Shown here in pieces: positions 11,260-23,039 of a stretch of 64,000 nucleotides of DNA. The translations under genes were made by a program, and so were the position numbers. This DNA is from Crocodylus rhombifer. Lineage: Eukaryota; Chordata; Crocodylia; Crocodylidae. The first letter of the stretch is position 1. Each line of letters opens with the position of its first letter. The DNA lies in assembly GCA_038503035.1 (NCBI GenBank), contig JAVSML010024311.1, forward strand, positions 830,072 to 894,071. The letters are read 5' to 3'. A model generated the notes under the pieces. The model had not been told where the DNA came from, did not search any database, and saw only the letters and a program-made list of their open reading frames with translations.

Positions 11260-14200
11260 CAGGCCACCCTGCCTTCTGTCTGACTTCAGAGTAGTGTGGA
11301 TAACTACCTCTCTCTAGACTAGGACTAGTAGTTCAGGACTGCTCTGGAGAATTGCACTACACTAAGATGCTCACACCCTGTATTCAAATTCAGGGGAATT
11401 ACTGTTGCTTTGGGCTATGAGGAAGGATCCAATCATTTTCAAAAAAAGGACTTAAAGAAGGTCAGAGTGTTTTTTTGCAAAAGTCAAGGAACAAATTGTC
11501 AATGGTTTTGGCCTTGGTGTAGTTGCACCAATAGAGTATTACCAGTGTAAACCACTAGTATAAGTGCAAAGAGTAGCTTGCATTGTCTGAAATCAGGATG
11601 AGTGGAAATCATATTTACTCCATAGGTACCCCATATGGGCCAGTTCAGGTCCAGCTGCTCACGTGTAGCTTAGCTGTTGCTTCAGTTTCCCTCCAAGACC
11701 TTTTCCTTATGATGAAGCGATCAAGAAGGAAACTTAGGCTCAAAGCTTTATGTTGTACAATTGTTTTTGAGTTACTAATAAAGCTTAACTGCAGGGACTG
11801 TGTATGCTGTTGAGGACTAGGTGGGGATTCAGCTCCTAGAAAAGAGAAGCCCTATAATGAGCACAGTCTGGTTTCCAGAAATGCAGAACATGTAGGTTGA
11901 TTTAGTGGCAGCTCCATGTTTGCAAATCAGTTCCAAAGGTTGCTTTCATTCAATTCCCCGAAGTTTGCAGAGGGAATATGGGTGGGAAGTGGAAAGAATA
12001 TACACATCCAGATAAGCAGATACAAAATTTTCCTTATTAGTAGTGTTTTCCCATGTTTTGGGGGGAGCTATCAACATTTTAAAGCAGCTTTATGTTGTGA
12101 TAAGGAATCAAGTACAGTAGGTTTTCTTAGTTCCTAAGTCTACAGAAATGAATACACATTGCTGGCAGCCAAATACCACATGAATTGTTAAAAATAAAAC
12201 ACTTGATAATCAGTATTAAATGAAATCACAGGGCAGAGATGGATAATGATTATGAACAGGGCTTTAAGTATTATTTACTTTCCTACAAAGAGCTTGTCTG
12301 GACTTTCACAAACAGGGTATATAAAACACTTACTTAGTATGTAACTTGAGCTATGAACATTGTATTACATTTAAGTGTTCTCAAAGCCACAGGCTTTTTA
12401 TCACAATTAGGAAAGTGGGGGAGAGAAACGAAAATGGAAATAGCTTGCAAATCACCCTTTCTTCAAGTTGCTGAGTGAACGAATGATGTACGAACATGGG
12501 GTCTTTCAATTCTCCACCTAGGCTAAGCTGGTTGAAATGTGGTAAGCAGAACACAACAGTAATCTCTCTATTGTACTGTTTTGATAAAGAACCAATGGCA
12601 TTCCTCATCTAACAGCATACTGCAAAATACATCTGTGCTCCACTTACCCGGAGAACCAGATGATAAAAACTTAACAACTTCAGGGTTTATCAGATTGAAG
12701 ATGCAAAATGACACTATAGGAGGAGAAAAAAGATGTAATCATAATATAAACCTTTCCGCCCACCTCTCCCCTCTGTTATTTTTACTCTTCTTGGAATCTG
12801 GGTAGCAGCCATAGAGACAAATGAAAAGGCATCTTAGTAGGTTATTGTTTTATTTGACAGAATAGCATCCTGGCTGGTTTCATAGACATATAAGAATAAG
12901 AGACTAAAAATGATCAGCCATATTCCATGCGGTCCCTATCCAAATGTGGAGAACAATCTTCTGAGCCCTGACTGAGGCAAAAATAAACTAAGTTAAAAAC
13001 AGATTATCTCTTTGGAACTCATATATACTCAACCATCACTCTGCCTACTCCTTCAAGAGCATTGCAAACCTCTTTAACAAACAAGAACTTTAGCTCAGGT
13101 CCTATAAGCAGCCTATGCAAGCAGAAACAACAGGATTTCTGGAAGGCACACTAGGCTAATTGCAACTCGTTTCTGTGTTCTCCAGAAAACCTTCAGCATT
13201 TTATACAGTGTACTGTTCGGATGATAACAGTTCTTGGTATAGTGTCTTTGTGGAGAATATGTCCGTGCTGTGAGATGTTTGGGCTGAATGCCGGGGAGAT
13301 TTGAAAAAAAATGTACTTTTCTTCAGAGGCATAACTGGACAGTTCTGTGCCCTGGAGTTGCTCAGGGCAATGGCTGCAGCTGGGTTGCCTGTGATGGTGT
13401 GGCACTTAGGATAGCAGTGACAGCAGCTGCTATTTCTGTGCCCCTCCCCAAGTCTGCATCCACTTGGGGCTGGTACCCCAGTCACCTTCCTTTAGTTATA
13501 CGACTGCTTTACTTGCTTAATTCTTTCTATGCATTTTTTAACCTTCTCTCTCATCAGTCGCAGCATGCAAGAACAGGTGACAGAGCACAACTATTGTAAC
13601 TAAGTGAAGGTAAATTCAATTTTGATTGAATTCAAATATTTAAATACTGGCACTCAGTAATGGATAAAATTATCATTTTCATACCAATGCCAACATTCTT
13701 TTTGAAGGCCTATTCTATATTCCTGGGTCCTGTCAAGCTCCACATTTAGCCATTTAAACTCATTTTAACAAATACCTTCTCTGCTTTTTGGTGCAATGAA
13801 AATCTTTCTTCATCCTAAAAAGAACCAAGTGAGCTTACAAACCAATGGCTTACAAATGACAAAAGTACCTGTATAATTTCAAAACTAACAGCTGCTGACT
13901 GGCAGACTGATTGGCATGACCAACACCAGCTAACAATCTCTTTCCAGAGAGGCAGTTTACTTACTTCTCTCAGTCTACCTGACCACAAGTTTCTATAGCA
14001 AACACAATAGTTGGCATACACATAATGTTGAGCAAATGCAGCTCTCTGTTGATATTCTCATTTAATTTCCATGTGCTGGTAAGAAACAGATGGAACTGGA
14101 TTTTCTTGAAATTACTATGAGTCTAGAATAACAACTCTTAATTCTGCTGAAGAGTGGAAAGGTACAATGCAAATATGCAAACACTGCAACAGACTGGACA

Positions 14201-14270
14201 TGGAGACATCCAAATAGAGCTATATGCAGAATAACTATAAGTGGCCTCTGAATTATTGATTAATGCATAT
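11260..14270. other. AT-rich non-coding stretch, no gene seen
   Basis: Scanned on both strands. Open frames of 60-100 codons (11583, 11916, 12381 and the overlapping set at 13193-13599) have no domain, no consistent splice signals and heavy overlap between frames. No transposon ends were recognised. Confidence 0.5.
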
Positions 14271-14274
14271 CAGG

Positions 14275-14640
14275 TAAAAGTACCCTAGGTGGCCTAAACT
14301 AATGGGTGCCTGTAAATGAACCAGGAGGCTGCTCCGACGCACTACAATGCATAGGAGTAGACTCGATTAATCAGGTCTGCTGGAGCTTGGTAATTACTGC
14401 ACTCCAGCTAGCCTCTGCGTCTCATGTATCAGCATCCCCACACTTCAAGATGGCGGTGGGGGCACTTTAACTAAGGCGCATTCAATGAACTTTAGATAAA
14501 GCGGCCCCACCACCATTTTGCAGTGTGGGGGTGCTGATACATGAGACACTCTGAGTGCCTGAACTAGAGCAGTTCTCTGAGCCACTCTAAACCTCCTTCC
14601 GCCCACCCCTGGAGCATGTGTAAAAATGCCCAATGTGTAT
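14275..14640. mobile_element. MITE with internal palindrome (same family as 58085-58412)
   Basis: The core is a hairpin. CTCATGTATCAGCATCCCCA, then a CACTT...ATGGCGGTGGGGGC arm, is mirrored by GCCCCACCACCATTTTG and GTGGGGGTGCTGATACATGAG. The outer right end reads CCTGGAGCATGTGTAAAAA then TGCCC, and the outer left contains GGAGGCTGCTCC. The copy at 58085-58412 has the same order of segments (GAGGTTGCTCC, CTCATGTATCAGCG, GCTGATACAC, GAAGCATGTGTAAAAGTGCC). There is no coding capacity. The TIR core TTTTACACATGC resembles the ends of Chompy-like crocodilian MITEs. Confidence 0.75.
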
Positions 14641-14734
14641 ATAATGTTAGATTAGCTCAGCAAAGAGCTACAATGCAATTCTGTTTTGCTGTCACCACTA
14701 ACACTATTAAATTAAACCTGCTAATTACGTAAGT

Positions 14735-14980
14735 ACTGGGCATGTCTATATGAGATGCTTAATGAGCAGTAGACTAATCTGACTGCGCATTAGTGTATCA
14801 TGGCAAAAACTGTGCTAATGCACAGTCGAATTAGTCTATTGTCACAAAAAGACCATGCACCTTTGCTACTGTGCATTAGTACCAACTACTGTGCATTTAT
14901 GTAGTACCTCATATTAGAGGTACTGAATTTAGTGTGCAGTATCAAAGGTGCATTAATGCACGTGTCAAAGTGCCCACTGT
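14735..14980. mobile_element. Chompy-like MITE
   Basis: The element starts CTGGGCATGTCTATATGAG and ends AGTGCCCACTGT, an inverted-repeat pair. The interior is full of GTGCATTAG/CTAATGCAC repeats in both orientations. The same ends occur at 34633-35115 and 22531-23038. It is about 240 bp with no coding capacity. Confidence 0.7.
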
Positions 14981-14984
14981 GTAT

Positions 14985-17760
14985 TTTGAGCTAGCTACAG
15001 GTTAATATGTTTTTTAAAACTTTTTTAATGGATATTGCCACATTTGTTGCACTCTGTCAGGTTTTAAACTTCCACACATTCCTCTGAGATTATAACACTA
15101 CAATATATACAAACTGGGAAACACGTTTTAGGTGACTTTTTATATTCTTGATTTTATGGCTTCAAAAAGACTTGTGTCAAGTTAAGCCTAACTTGGCTTA
15201 CATATTTTTTTCAAACTCCCATTCCTATTTATTGAAATGGGAATTTGAAATAAAATATATTTTTTTCCATCTAATTGATCAGCCAAAATGGTACTAAATC
15301 AAATCTTAAGGGACTAGAAAACCCAGTAAAGGAATTTTGATTGATTTTCTGTCTTATTTATAGAAGAACGAGCACCAAAACTGGAAAATGATAATAGAGA
15401 GAGACTATATGCAACTATAAATGCATATAGAAACATATCTGAAATCCTTAAGGCTCTGGACGAGCAAACAGTTTCAATGATTTAGATGTTTAGATGACAC
15501 ACATAGTATACACATAAGCATGTATGTAAGTATTTTTCTGATAGGGTATTAGAAGCTGAAGAAGGTAAAAGAACCAATTCAAAAGAGAGTAAGCAGCCTG
15601 CTCATGATCATGTTGGGAAAATATGCCTACCCCTTTACTATATTATTCCCCCTACTAACACAGTAAATAGTTTGGGTTGAATCTGCATGAATTTACAAAG
15701 TGAACAGACATTTCTTCACAATAAGCAACATTCAACTTTGTTCTGAAGTGGAGACTCCCAGACACCACCAGCTATTTGCTAAGCTTTTCAGCTTGGTTAC
15801 ATGTATCTGGTACACACTGGCCTGGATTCCAGTTGGGTTAGGTTACTCAGTTACTTGCAGGTAGTTGTATTTTTTACTCACAACCCTTTGCTGTTCATAA
15901 CTCTATTTGGATCATTATTTATATTTATTAACTGTTTTGACTGTTCAGTGACTTGCTGACCTGTTGTTGACTAAGTGTTATGGGGTTCTCCAAGGAATAT
16001 GAGCCAAAGCACTGATTCCACCAGTCCAGGGTACTGATTGAAAATGAAATGAAAGTGGCAGCTACTTAAAGCAAGCTTTTAGACTAATATTTAGAACTAC
16101 ACAATACTGCAATTAAAACCTTCTCAATATTTTTCATACAAAGTAAATAACCCACCCTTATTCTTGGAAATAAAGACAACATCATTAACCTTGACAAAGT
16201 CAAGTTTCTTATTTCCCATCTTGTCTTGTGTTAAAATTCCTAAGCACCCATAATATGATTATATACCCTTCTGTAGTCTTGCAGTGTTTCAGTTCTGAAA
16301 GAATATAATATGGTCTTGCTGTCTCTGGAAAGTTTGTTGTAGGATAAGTAGCTCATGCTTGTTATAAAGCACTGTCACGCAAACTGAAAAGAGGTTCTTT
16401 AAATTAGCAGAAAGCACCACATGTGCAGAGGTGATAATGCTCTTGAAATGAAGTGGCAGAAGCAAGAAAGTTCCTTAAAAAGAAAAATGAACAGTATGAA
16501 TCTTTTGTCTTTGATTACACAGTTTAGGTTTTTATAGCTTCATTTAATTACTTGCTCAGGCTTACAAACTAAACATTTTCCATCTCTAGTTCCCTACTTG
16601 CAATTTTAGACTTCAATTTAAGACAGTCCCTACATGCATGCTTATGACTGAGGTCAATGGGACTTAGTCACATGCTTAAATGTAAATACATGCTCAAGTG
16701 CATGTCTGACCTGGAACTTTAACATGGACACTGGATCTCAAGAAACAACTAGAAGCTGTTTGCTTTACTTTACCTGAAAATATGTTGGTCAAGATTTAAA
16801 ATCATTTAAAGCTAGGTTTCCACTTCCAGACTTTGGCACTTGCAAGATCTGTTTTTCAAAGGTGCTGCAACATACGTTGGAATCTGACAGGCTGTGAGCA
16901 TTTCTGCCATGATCTCAAACTTGTGACCTCTGGGCTGTCAACTATGCACCATCGCACCTGCACCACCCTTGGCCCCACTAACAGTGACCAAAATATTTTG
17001 AACAAAAACTTGTGTTGTTAAAAAATGTTATTTTGGCAAAGATCTGTTAACTTTTCCAAAAAAAAGTTGTTTCCATGATTTTTCCCCCATGACATTGATC
17101 AAAATGTGTATAGAACTGAATTAAAACACTTGCCAGTTACAGGAAACTGGGTCTTCATATCATCATGCACTTCAGTGCCTTCCCACATCTAAAAACTACA
17201 TTGACTCTTGTAGTTAAAATGATTGCAAGAAAATAGATACTCTCCAATTATAATAAACAGTTCTAGTGGCAACTTGCAGCCTGAATCATGAACACACACA
17301 AGACTATTTTGAAAGTCCAAATTTTCAGTTTCTAGTTTTGCACACCCTCATGTATGCACCTAAGCAGCTACACACTCATTTATTTGCACAAATAAAACTA
17401 TGGATGTGCAAACCTCTTGTGGGCACACCCTTACACACCTGTACAAAAGCAGACATCTACAACCAGAAGCCATAGCTGCAAATTAGTTCTAAATAATTAC
17501 TGTATTTTCTCACACACAACATCCCCCACCTACCCAGTCACCTCCAAAATAAAGGTGCATGTTGCAAGAGGGGAAGCTGTTTCCTTCACTGCAGAAGAAG
17601 CAAGTCCAGAGATATCAAGCAGACGGCTGCTACTTTTGTCTGCCTCAGCAAGCTGAAGGGGTGAAGTCGTGTTAACAGCCATAGCTATTGGCTGAGTACT
17701 GTAGCTGGTGCCTGAAGGAGACTGAGCTGCTGATAGTATCCTAATGAGCAGGAATCTGGA
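14985..17760. other. AT-rich non-coding stretch with one old interspersed repeat
   Basis: At 16641-16720, TGAGGTCAATGGGACTTAG, CACATGCTTAAATGT and ACATGCTCAAGTGCATG resemble an old dispersed amniote repeat that also appears at 22165-22235, 35225-35290 and 63232-63280. No gene, RNA or other mobile element could be supported. Confidence 0.45.
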
Positions 17761-17761
17761 T

Positions 17762-17843
17762 TTTCCATTTGCTGTGGATTTTCTCCTTTAACAGAGAAAA
17801 ATGGGGATTTTCTCCTTTAAAGGAGAAAAACATGGGAAATGGC
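17762..17843. repeat. Hairpin-forming inverted repeat
   Basis: TTTTCTCCTTTAA occurs twice. The second copy runs directly into AAGGAGAAAA, and TTTCCATTTGCTG is matched by CATGGGAAATGGC. This is probably part of a small foldback element; its ends were not found. Confidence 0.5.
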
Positions 17844-17884
17844 AGGTTTCGCCTTGCAGGCTGTCAGAGTTCTAGCCTGCAAGG

Positions 17885-18413
17885 GGTTGCTTAGGGAGGA
17901 GGGTGATCAGGCAGGGGGTGCCAGGCAGCCATGGAGATCAGCTCCCACAGATCCTTCCAGGTAAGTCTGTGGGGGTGGGGGGAAGAAGCCCAGACCACGC
18001 ATTGGGCGGGGGAGGCTAAAGGGGCACAGCACACACAGAGGGGAGCTGTGGGGGGGCACAGGCATGGGGTCACATGCCCCCCAAGATTTTTGTGCTCATA
18101 GTGTGATGCAGGGCTACAGCTAGGCTGAACCAGCTCCAACCAGGAGCCATCTTCATGGCCCAGCAGGGGGACCTGGCATGGGAGGGAGCACCACACTGCT
18201 ATGGCACCAGCAGCAACAGGGGTCACAACTCTGCACTGCAGCTGGTTTCACTGCTGTGCCTCACTATGGTGGCATGGCACTCCCTTCAGAGCTGAGTTCC
18301 CCCGCTGGGCCACAGTGGTGGCTCTTGCCTGAAGCTGGTCCAGCCCACTTGCAGCCCTGTGCCCTGCTGTGGGCACAGAGATCTGGTGGGGCACATTCTC
18401 CACCTTCCCTACA
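17885..18413. other. GC-rich segment, origin unclear
   Basis: Low-complexity G/C-rich sequence (CCCCC and GGGG runs) with spurious frames on both strands. It abuts the foldback element at 18414 and may be part of a larger transposon whose left end is not recognised. Confidence 0.3.
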
Positions 18414-19162
18414 CCAATTCAGTGGCCGAATCTCCAAATCCAAACTGAATCAGAGGATTCTTTAATCTCTCCAAATTGAATCAGATTTGGTGATTCAAAC
18501 ATAAACACAGCTTTAAATGTTTTTTCTACATACCTCTAGGTAGCAGGTAGCTTGTGAATGCTGCAATGCTGGGGCACATGGAGCATCCCACAGGAGTGCA
18601 GGGGCCAGTGCACTTGGCAGCAGACCTGGGAGTGGACCTGAAGCACTAGTGGTCCACTTCCAGGTTCACTGGGGAGCATGCAGGGGCGCTCCCCTGCACC
18701 CACCCGGCTCAGCGACTGGTGTCTCCTGAGTCTGGGGGGGCACCCAGGGTCCCCCCATGGCTGATCACCAAGCTGTGGGGGATGCGGGGGGTGGTGGGGA
18801 GGGAACTCAGCATGTTCCCCAGCAGACCCAGAAGTGGACCAGAAGTACTTTCCGTTCACTTCTGTGTTCACTGCTGAGCACCTGGAGGGCCCCCCCGCTG
18901 CACTCCTGTGGGATGCTCCATGCGCCCCAGCATCATAGCGTTCACAAGCTGCGCCTGGTACCTTGAGGTATGTAGAAAAAACATTTAAAGCTGTGTCTAT
19001 GGGCATATCACTGATTCTCTGAATCAGCATCAAATCTTCAGATTCGGATTAGTCTGAATCAAATCAGGGACAATGATTCAAATCAACTAATCGAATCACT
19101 GTCCCTGATTTGGGCCGAATCCAAATCCAAATTGAATAAGGCCTGCTTTGCACACTCCTGTA
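18414..19162. mobile_element. hAT-family foldback MITE (left end truncated)
   Basis: The outer parts carry the same subterminal repeats as the 5.5-kb hAT element at 45129: GCCGAATCTCC, GAATCAGATTTGG and TCTGAATCAAATC. The right terminus TTTGCACACTCCTG matches the parent's right end TTTGCACACTCCTA. Between them lies a long palindrome. GCTTTAAATGTTTTTTCTAC, then ATACCT, near 18512-18537 is mirrored by AGGTAT then GTAGAAAAAACATTTAAAGC near 18966-18992, and CATCCCACAGGAGTGCA by TGCACTCCTGTGGGATG. The left end lacks roughly 80 bp present on the right. No transposase coding is present. Confidence 0.75.
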
Positions 19163-19164
19163 TA

Positions 19165-20378
19165 CCAACTATCCTATCATTGCTAGGTTCATTGGTAGGA
19201 GAGATATAAAGTTATTAACATTAAAACCTGAAGTAGATATCTCTTTTGATGGGCCTGGGGTAAAAGAATGAATTCTGCATGTGATTCAGAAAATGAAGTT
19301 TCTTGCCCAGTAGTACAATTGTCAGTTGTTCTAAGGTATCAAGTAAGTTCTAGCTTAGAAACAAATACAAATGCTTTTTTAAAAATTGATTTAGAAGTAT
19401 AAGAATTTAATTAATCCAGATAAGAAGAATGGCTTTGCTTTTATATGGCACCATTTGAGTTGATGTGCTTTGCAAAACAATGAGTTAAAATTCTATTAGT
19501 GAACTTACCATGCAGGCAAATGTGAAAGTCATTATGGCGTCAGCAATAATACTTATATATAAACTAGGATATTTTAGAACCTGTTTTATTGGGAGGAAGA
19601 AAGATGGTCAGGACACTGGGATTATGGGGTATCCTTTTTTGACTGTGCCCTGAGATCTGTTAGTTCCACCTGGGCTCAAGCTTCCCAGAGGTGATGAACG
19701 AAAGAACCTCAGTTTTACATGCTGGATTAATATAGAATCATGCTCTTAATGCTTCCCTTCAAAAGAGAAAGCTCAAGAAGTGTTTAAACAAAGTGTACTC
19801 TGGACTTTTCTCAGTAAAAGGGCACTAACAATCTCATAAATCATCATCCTTTGTCAAACATTTATTTTTGGTGGGGATTCTCAGTGATGAGGAGCCCTTT
19901 TCAGTTGTCCCTGGGCTCAGCTAGATTCTTTGATCTGTATCACCTCATGTATGAGATTGAAGCGGGATTGAAATAACCAGCTGATCCCTCCTTAGAAAAA
20001 TGGACAATGTTCTGATTCAATTGTATAGTTGATACTGTTAATCATGAGGGGGGAATTAGAAGCAAAAATGGCAGCACAGTGGGTAGCCTGAACCCTGGAC
20101 ACTTCCTGAACCTTTATGTATCTTGCTGCATCTGCCCTTTTTGGTGAATGAACCACCTGCAGCTTCTACTGAGAGAGGGGAGAAAGAAAAATTTCTGGGC
20201 AACCTGCCTGGGGGATGCATCTTGTTGTTAGGAAATTAGTGGATTTATTACTTAGCACTTCGAGGCTTATCTGTAAAATTGAAGCATTAGCAAATGATGT
20301 TTTGTAAATTAATGTGCTTTTTGAATAAATCATATCTAAACTTTGAGGACTATGAGGTTCTCTACAAGGGGAAATCCC
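19165..20378. other. AT-rich non-coding stretch, no gene seen
   Basis: Nothing recognisable on either strand. Confidence 0.5.
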
Positions 20379-20380
20379 AT

Positions 20381-20597
20381 TAGCGTTATTCCAAAATATC
20401 TCCCTATGTGGACACTATTCTACATCTATTATTCTGCTTTTGAGTAATTATTCTTCAATAAAGTCACTTTTATTCTGGAATTGAGTGTCCACATAAGGAA
20501 TTATTCCAGAAGAACTAGATTCTATTGAAAGAGCTACTACAGTATAGTTATTCTGGAATAATAGGTATTCTGGAATAACTAGTCCATTTTCCCCTTA
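20381..20597. mobile_element. MITE with TTATTCTGGAATAA-type inverted repeats
   Basis: The segment carries repeated palindromic ATTCTGGAAT/ATTCCAGAA motifs. It also has the mirrored pair ATGTGGACACTA (20403) and GAGTGTCCACATAAG, and ends TATTCTGGAATAACTAG. This layout (TTATTCCGGAATAA ends plus internal GTGTCCACA) is a known pattern of small DNA-element repeats in turtles and crocodilians as I recall. It is non-coding. Confidence 0.6.
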
Positions 20598-20599
20598 TA

Positions 20600-22525
20600 C
20601 ACAAATTTGTAGGAACATGTACCTTATTTCAAAAGGATTTTGTTAACATAATTTTTCTAAAACTGAAAAATAAGTATATTTTGCAGGCCCCTTTTATATT
20701 ACAAAAGTAAAATATAGAATAAGTAAATACACACACATCTACAATGTATATTCACTGTTATTCTCCATGTATAGGAATATGGCATTTTATACTCTTTTTG
20801 TTTTAAATTTCTTCAGGGCATTTTAATTGATTGGAACTACAAGATGTTACAGACTATAATATATATCTATATATATATATATATAAAGTCTTATCTATTC
20901 TAGCAGACTATTTTTAATCTGTCTCATTGATAAGTGTCACATAAATAAATCCTCCTCTTTCAGATGAGAATAATGGTATCGTTTATGTGTTAACGTTAGG
21001 AACAAGGAAGAGGGCTATCTGCAGAATGACTTGACCTGAAAGTATTATCCTTTAGTCAAACAGGTTAACTTGAAGACCCTGCATTATTTGCTTAAACTGG
21101 CAGAATAAAAATTATATATAGTCCATACTGTGCTTTTCACATTAATTCCACTGACTGGACATGCCTCCCAGCCTCTCTCTAGCATTGTAGTCATGACATA
21201 CCACACTTAACAAGGATCTAACTATGTTCCCACTGTAACAGAACTAAAACACATGGCTTGTAACATAACTTTGACACTTACAGCCCTCATGAGCTTGGAC
21301 ATGGTGCAATGCCTAAGCAACATGTGTTAACCACTCGTCATGAGCAAATGAGCATAAAAGCCCATCTTGACATGGCTTATTATATCTAGTAGTTGTAAAC
21401 ACAATTGTTAGCCAGAATTTAATCCATTATTGAATATATTTTTCAACACAACCATTCAATCTGCACTTCTCTCCTCCTCCTTACTTCCAGGATTAGGAGG
21501 ATACATTAGCATCCAGCTGCAGTTCCACCAGCTAAGGGAGCAACAATTAAAGAATAGACTGGATATATTAAGAAAGGTATAAAGTCATGTTTATGCCACC
21601 AGAATAACAAATCTTTGAGTGAACATCATGTTACAACTATTTTATGAGTATACCCTAATGACTGGAGTGCAACGTATTGTAGAGATTGTAATTTGTAACA
21701 TATGCTTTAATACTTATTTTCCCTTCTTTTTTATTTCTATCTTATAGGGACTAAGCAATATTGCAGTGTCATCATGCATTATATGTCATTCTAAAGGGGT
21801 TAAATCTTGCTCTAGCACAAGATTGACTTGAATTTCTTTTAGCTTCTTTCCTTGCCTGCCCCTGCTTCTATAAATGTCTATAAATGCTCAATAAATCAAT
21901 GTAAATCCAGAGACTTTGTATTTTTTCCCCTCACAACTCTTTCTAGGGCTGGCTTTTTCTTGCTCAAGCTATGTTGCTTTCATTAGCAGTACAATTCACA
22001 GAAATATTCAATAGTAATGTGTTTGTAATGGAGATGGATATATGAAAAAGAGTTGTAACAGTAACAGGTCAAATATTTGAAAGTATAAATTAAATTAAAC
22101 GTAGCTATCTGTATTCTCCTTCCATTTTTAGAAAGAGAGAGACTATATTGTAAGAAAAGTAACTGAGCAAAATTCAAATTGTACCAATGTCAATGGGAAA
22201 AGTCCCATTGATTCAATAGGGTTAGGATTTCACCATGTCTGAGGCTCAGCTGGGACCATATTTGTGAGGTTGGGAATGAGTGGAGCAACTAAGTACAACT
22301 ATCAGAAATTCATGTGGATGAAAAATTCAGTTGTTCATATGGTTGCTTTCAGCATGAAGTAAAATTTGGAGATGGGTGTGAAGCTGTGATAAAAAAATTC
22401 TTGCTAGAGTGGTCAGAAAGCTCTTTGGTTTCTTTAGACCATGGACATGTGGACAAGTTAATGTGAGGTAAAGGTGGGCAGAGCTTTCCAGAGTGCCAGC
22501 TGCTGTATGGTAACTGTCCACATGT
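20600..22525. other. AT-rich non-coding stretch with (TA)n and one old repeat
   Basis: A (TA)n run lies at 20856-20886. At 22165-22235, TCAATGGGAAAAGTCCCATTG then ATTCAATAGGG is a palindromic old dispersed repeat. No gene seen. Confidence 0.5.
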
Positions 22526-22530
22526 ATGTT

Positions 22531-23038
22531 CTCACTGGGCATGTCTACCCATGCCATTAGGGGGCAGCCATAAACTGCAGAGCTCATTGGGCTGCAGTTT
22601 ATTGCTCCTGGGAAGCTCCTGGGTGAGTGTCACATGTGTGCCTGGACCATTAAACTGGATTGCAGCAGCCCTGGCTGGCAGGTGACCTGGCGCAGGGGAG
22701 AGAGGGGGTGGTCAGCTTGCCAGCTTGGGGCTGCTCTGACTGGGCTCAGTGTGCTGTGGAGGGGCTGGCTGGGGCACAAGGGTATTTCTGTGTGGGGCTA
22801 GCTGGCAGGCAGCCTCTGTACTGAAGCACCCTTGTGCTCTAGCCGGCTGGGTCAATATCTATATTTGTGCTGTTGTGCACAAAAAACTGGTGCAGCAGGA
22901 TAGGACTTGTATTTACAAGTACTAATCTGCTGCAGAGTTTGTTAGTTTCATGAGCCCTAATAGGGAGGCACGTGTAGACACTTAGATGTTGACTGCACAG
23001 TTAATTGCACAGTACATGTTTTGTGTAGATGTGAGTGG
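22531..23038. mobile_element. Chompy-like MITE, GC-rich interior
   Basis: The left end CACTGGGCATGTCTACC and right end TTTGTGTAGATGTGAGTGG form an imperfect inverted repeat around GTCTAC/GTAGA. TTAATTGCACAGTACATG precedes the right end. The interior contains mirrored GCTGGCTGG/CCGGCTGGG segments. There is no coding capacity. Confidence 0.6.
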
Positions 23039-23039
23039 T

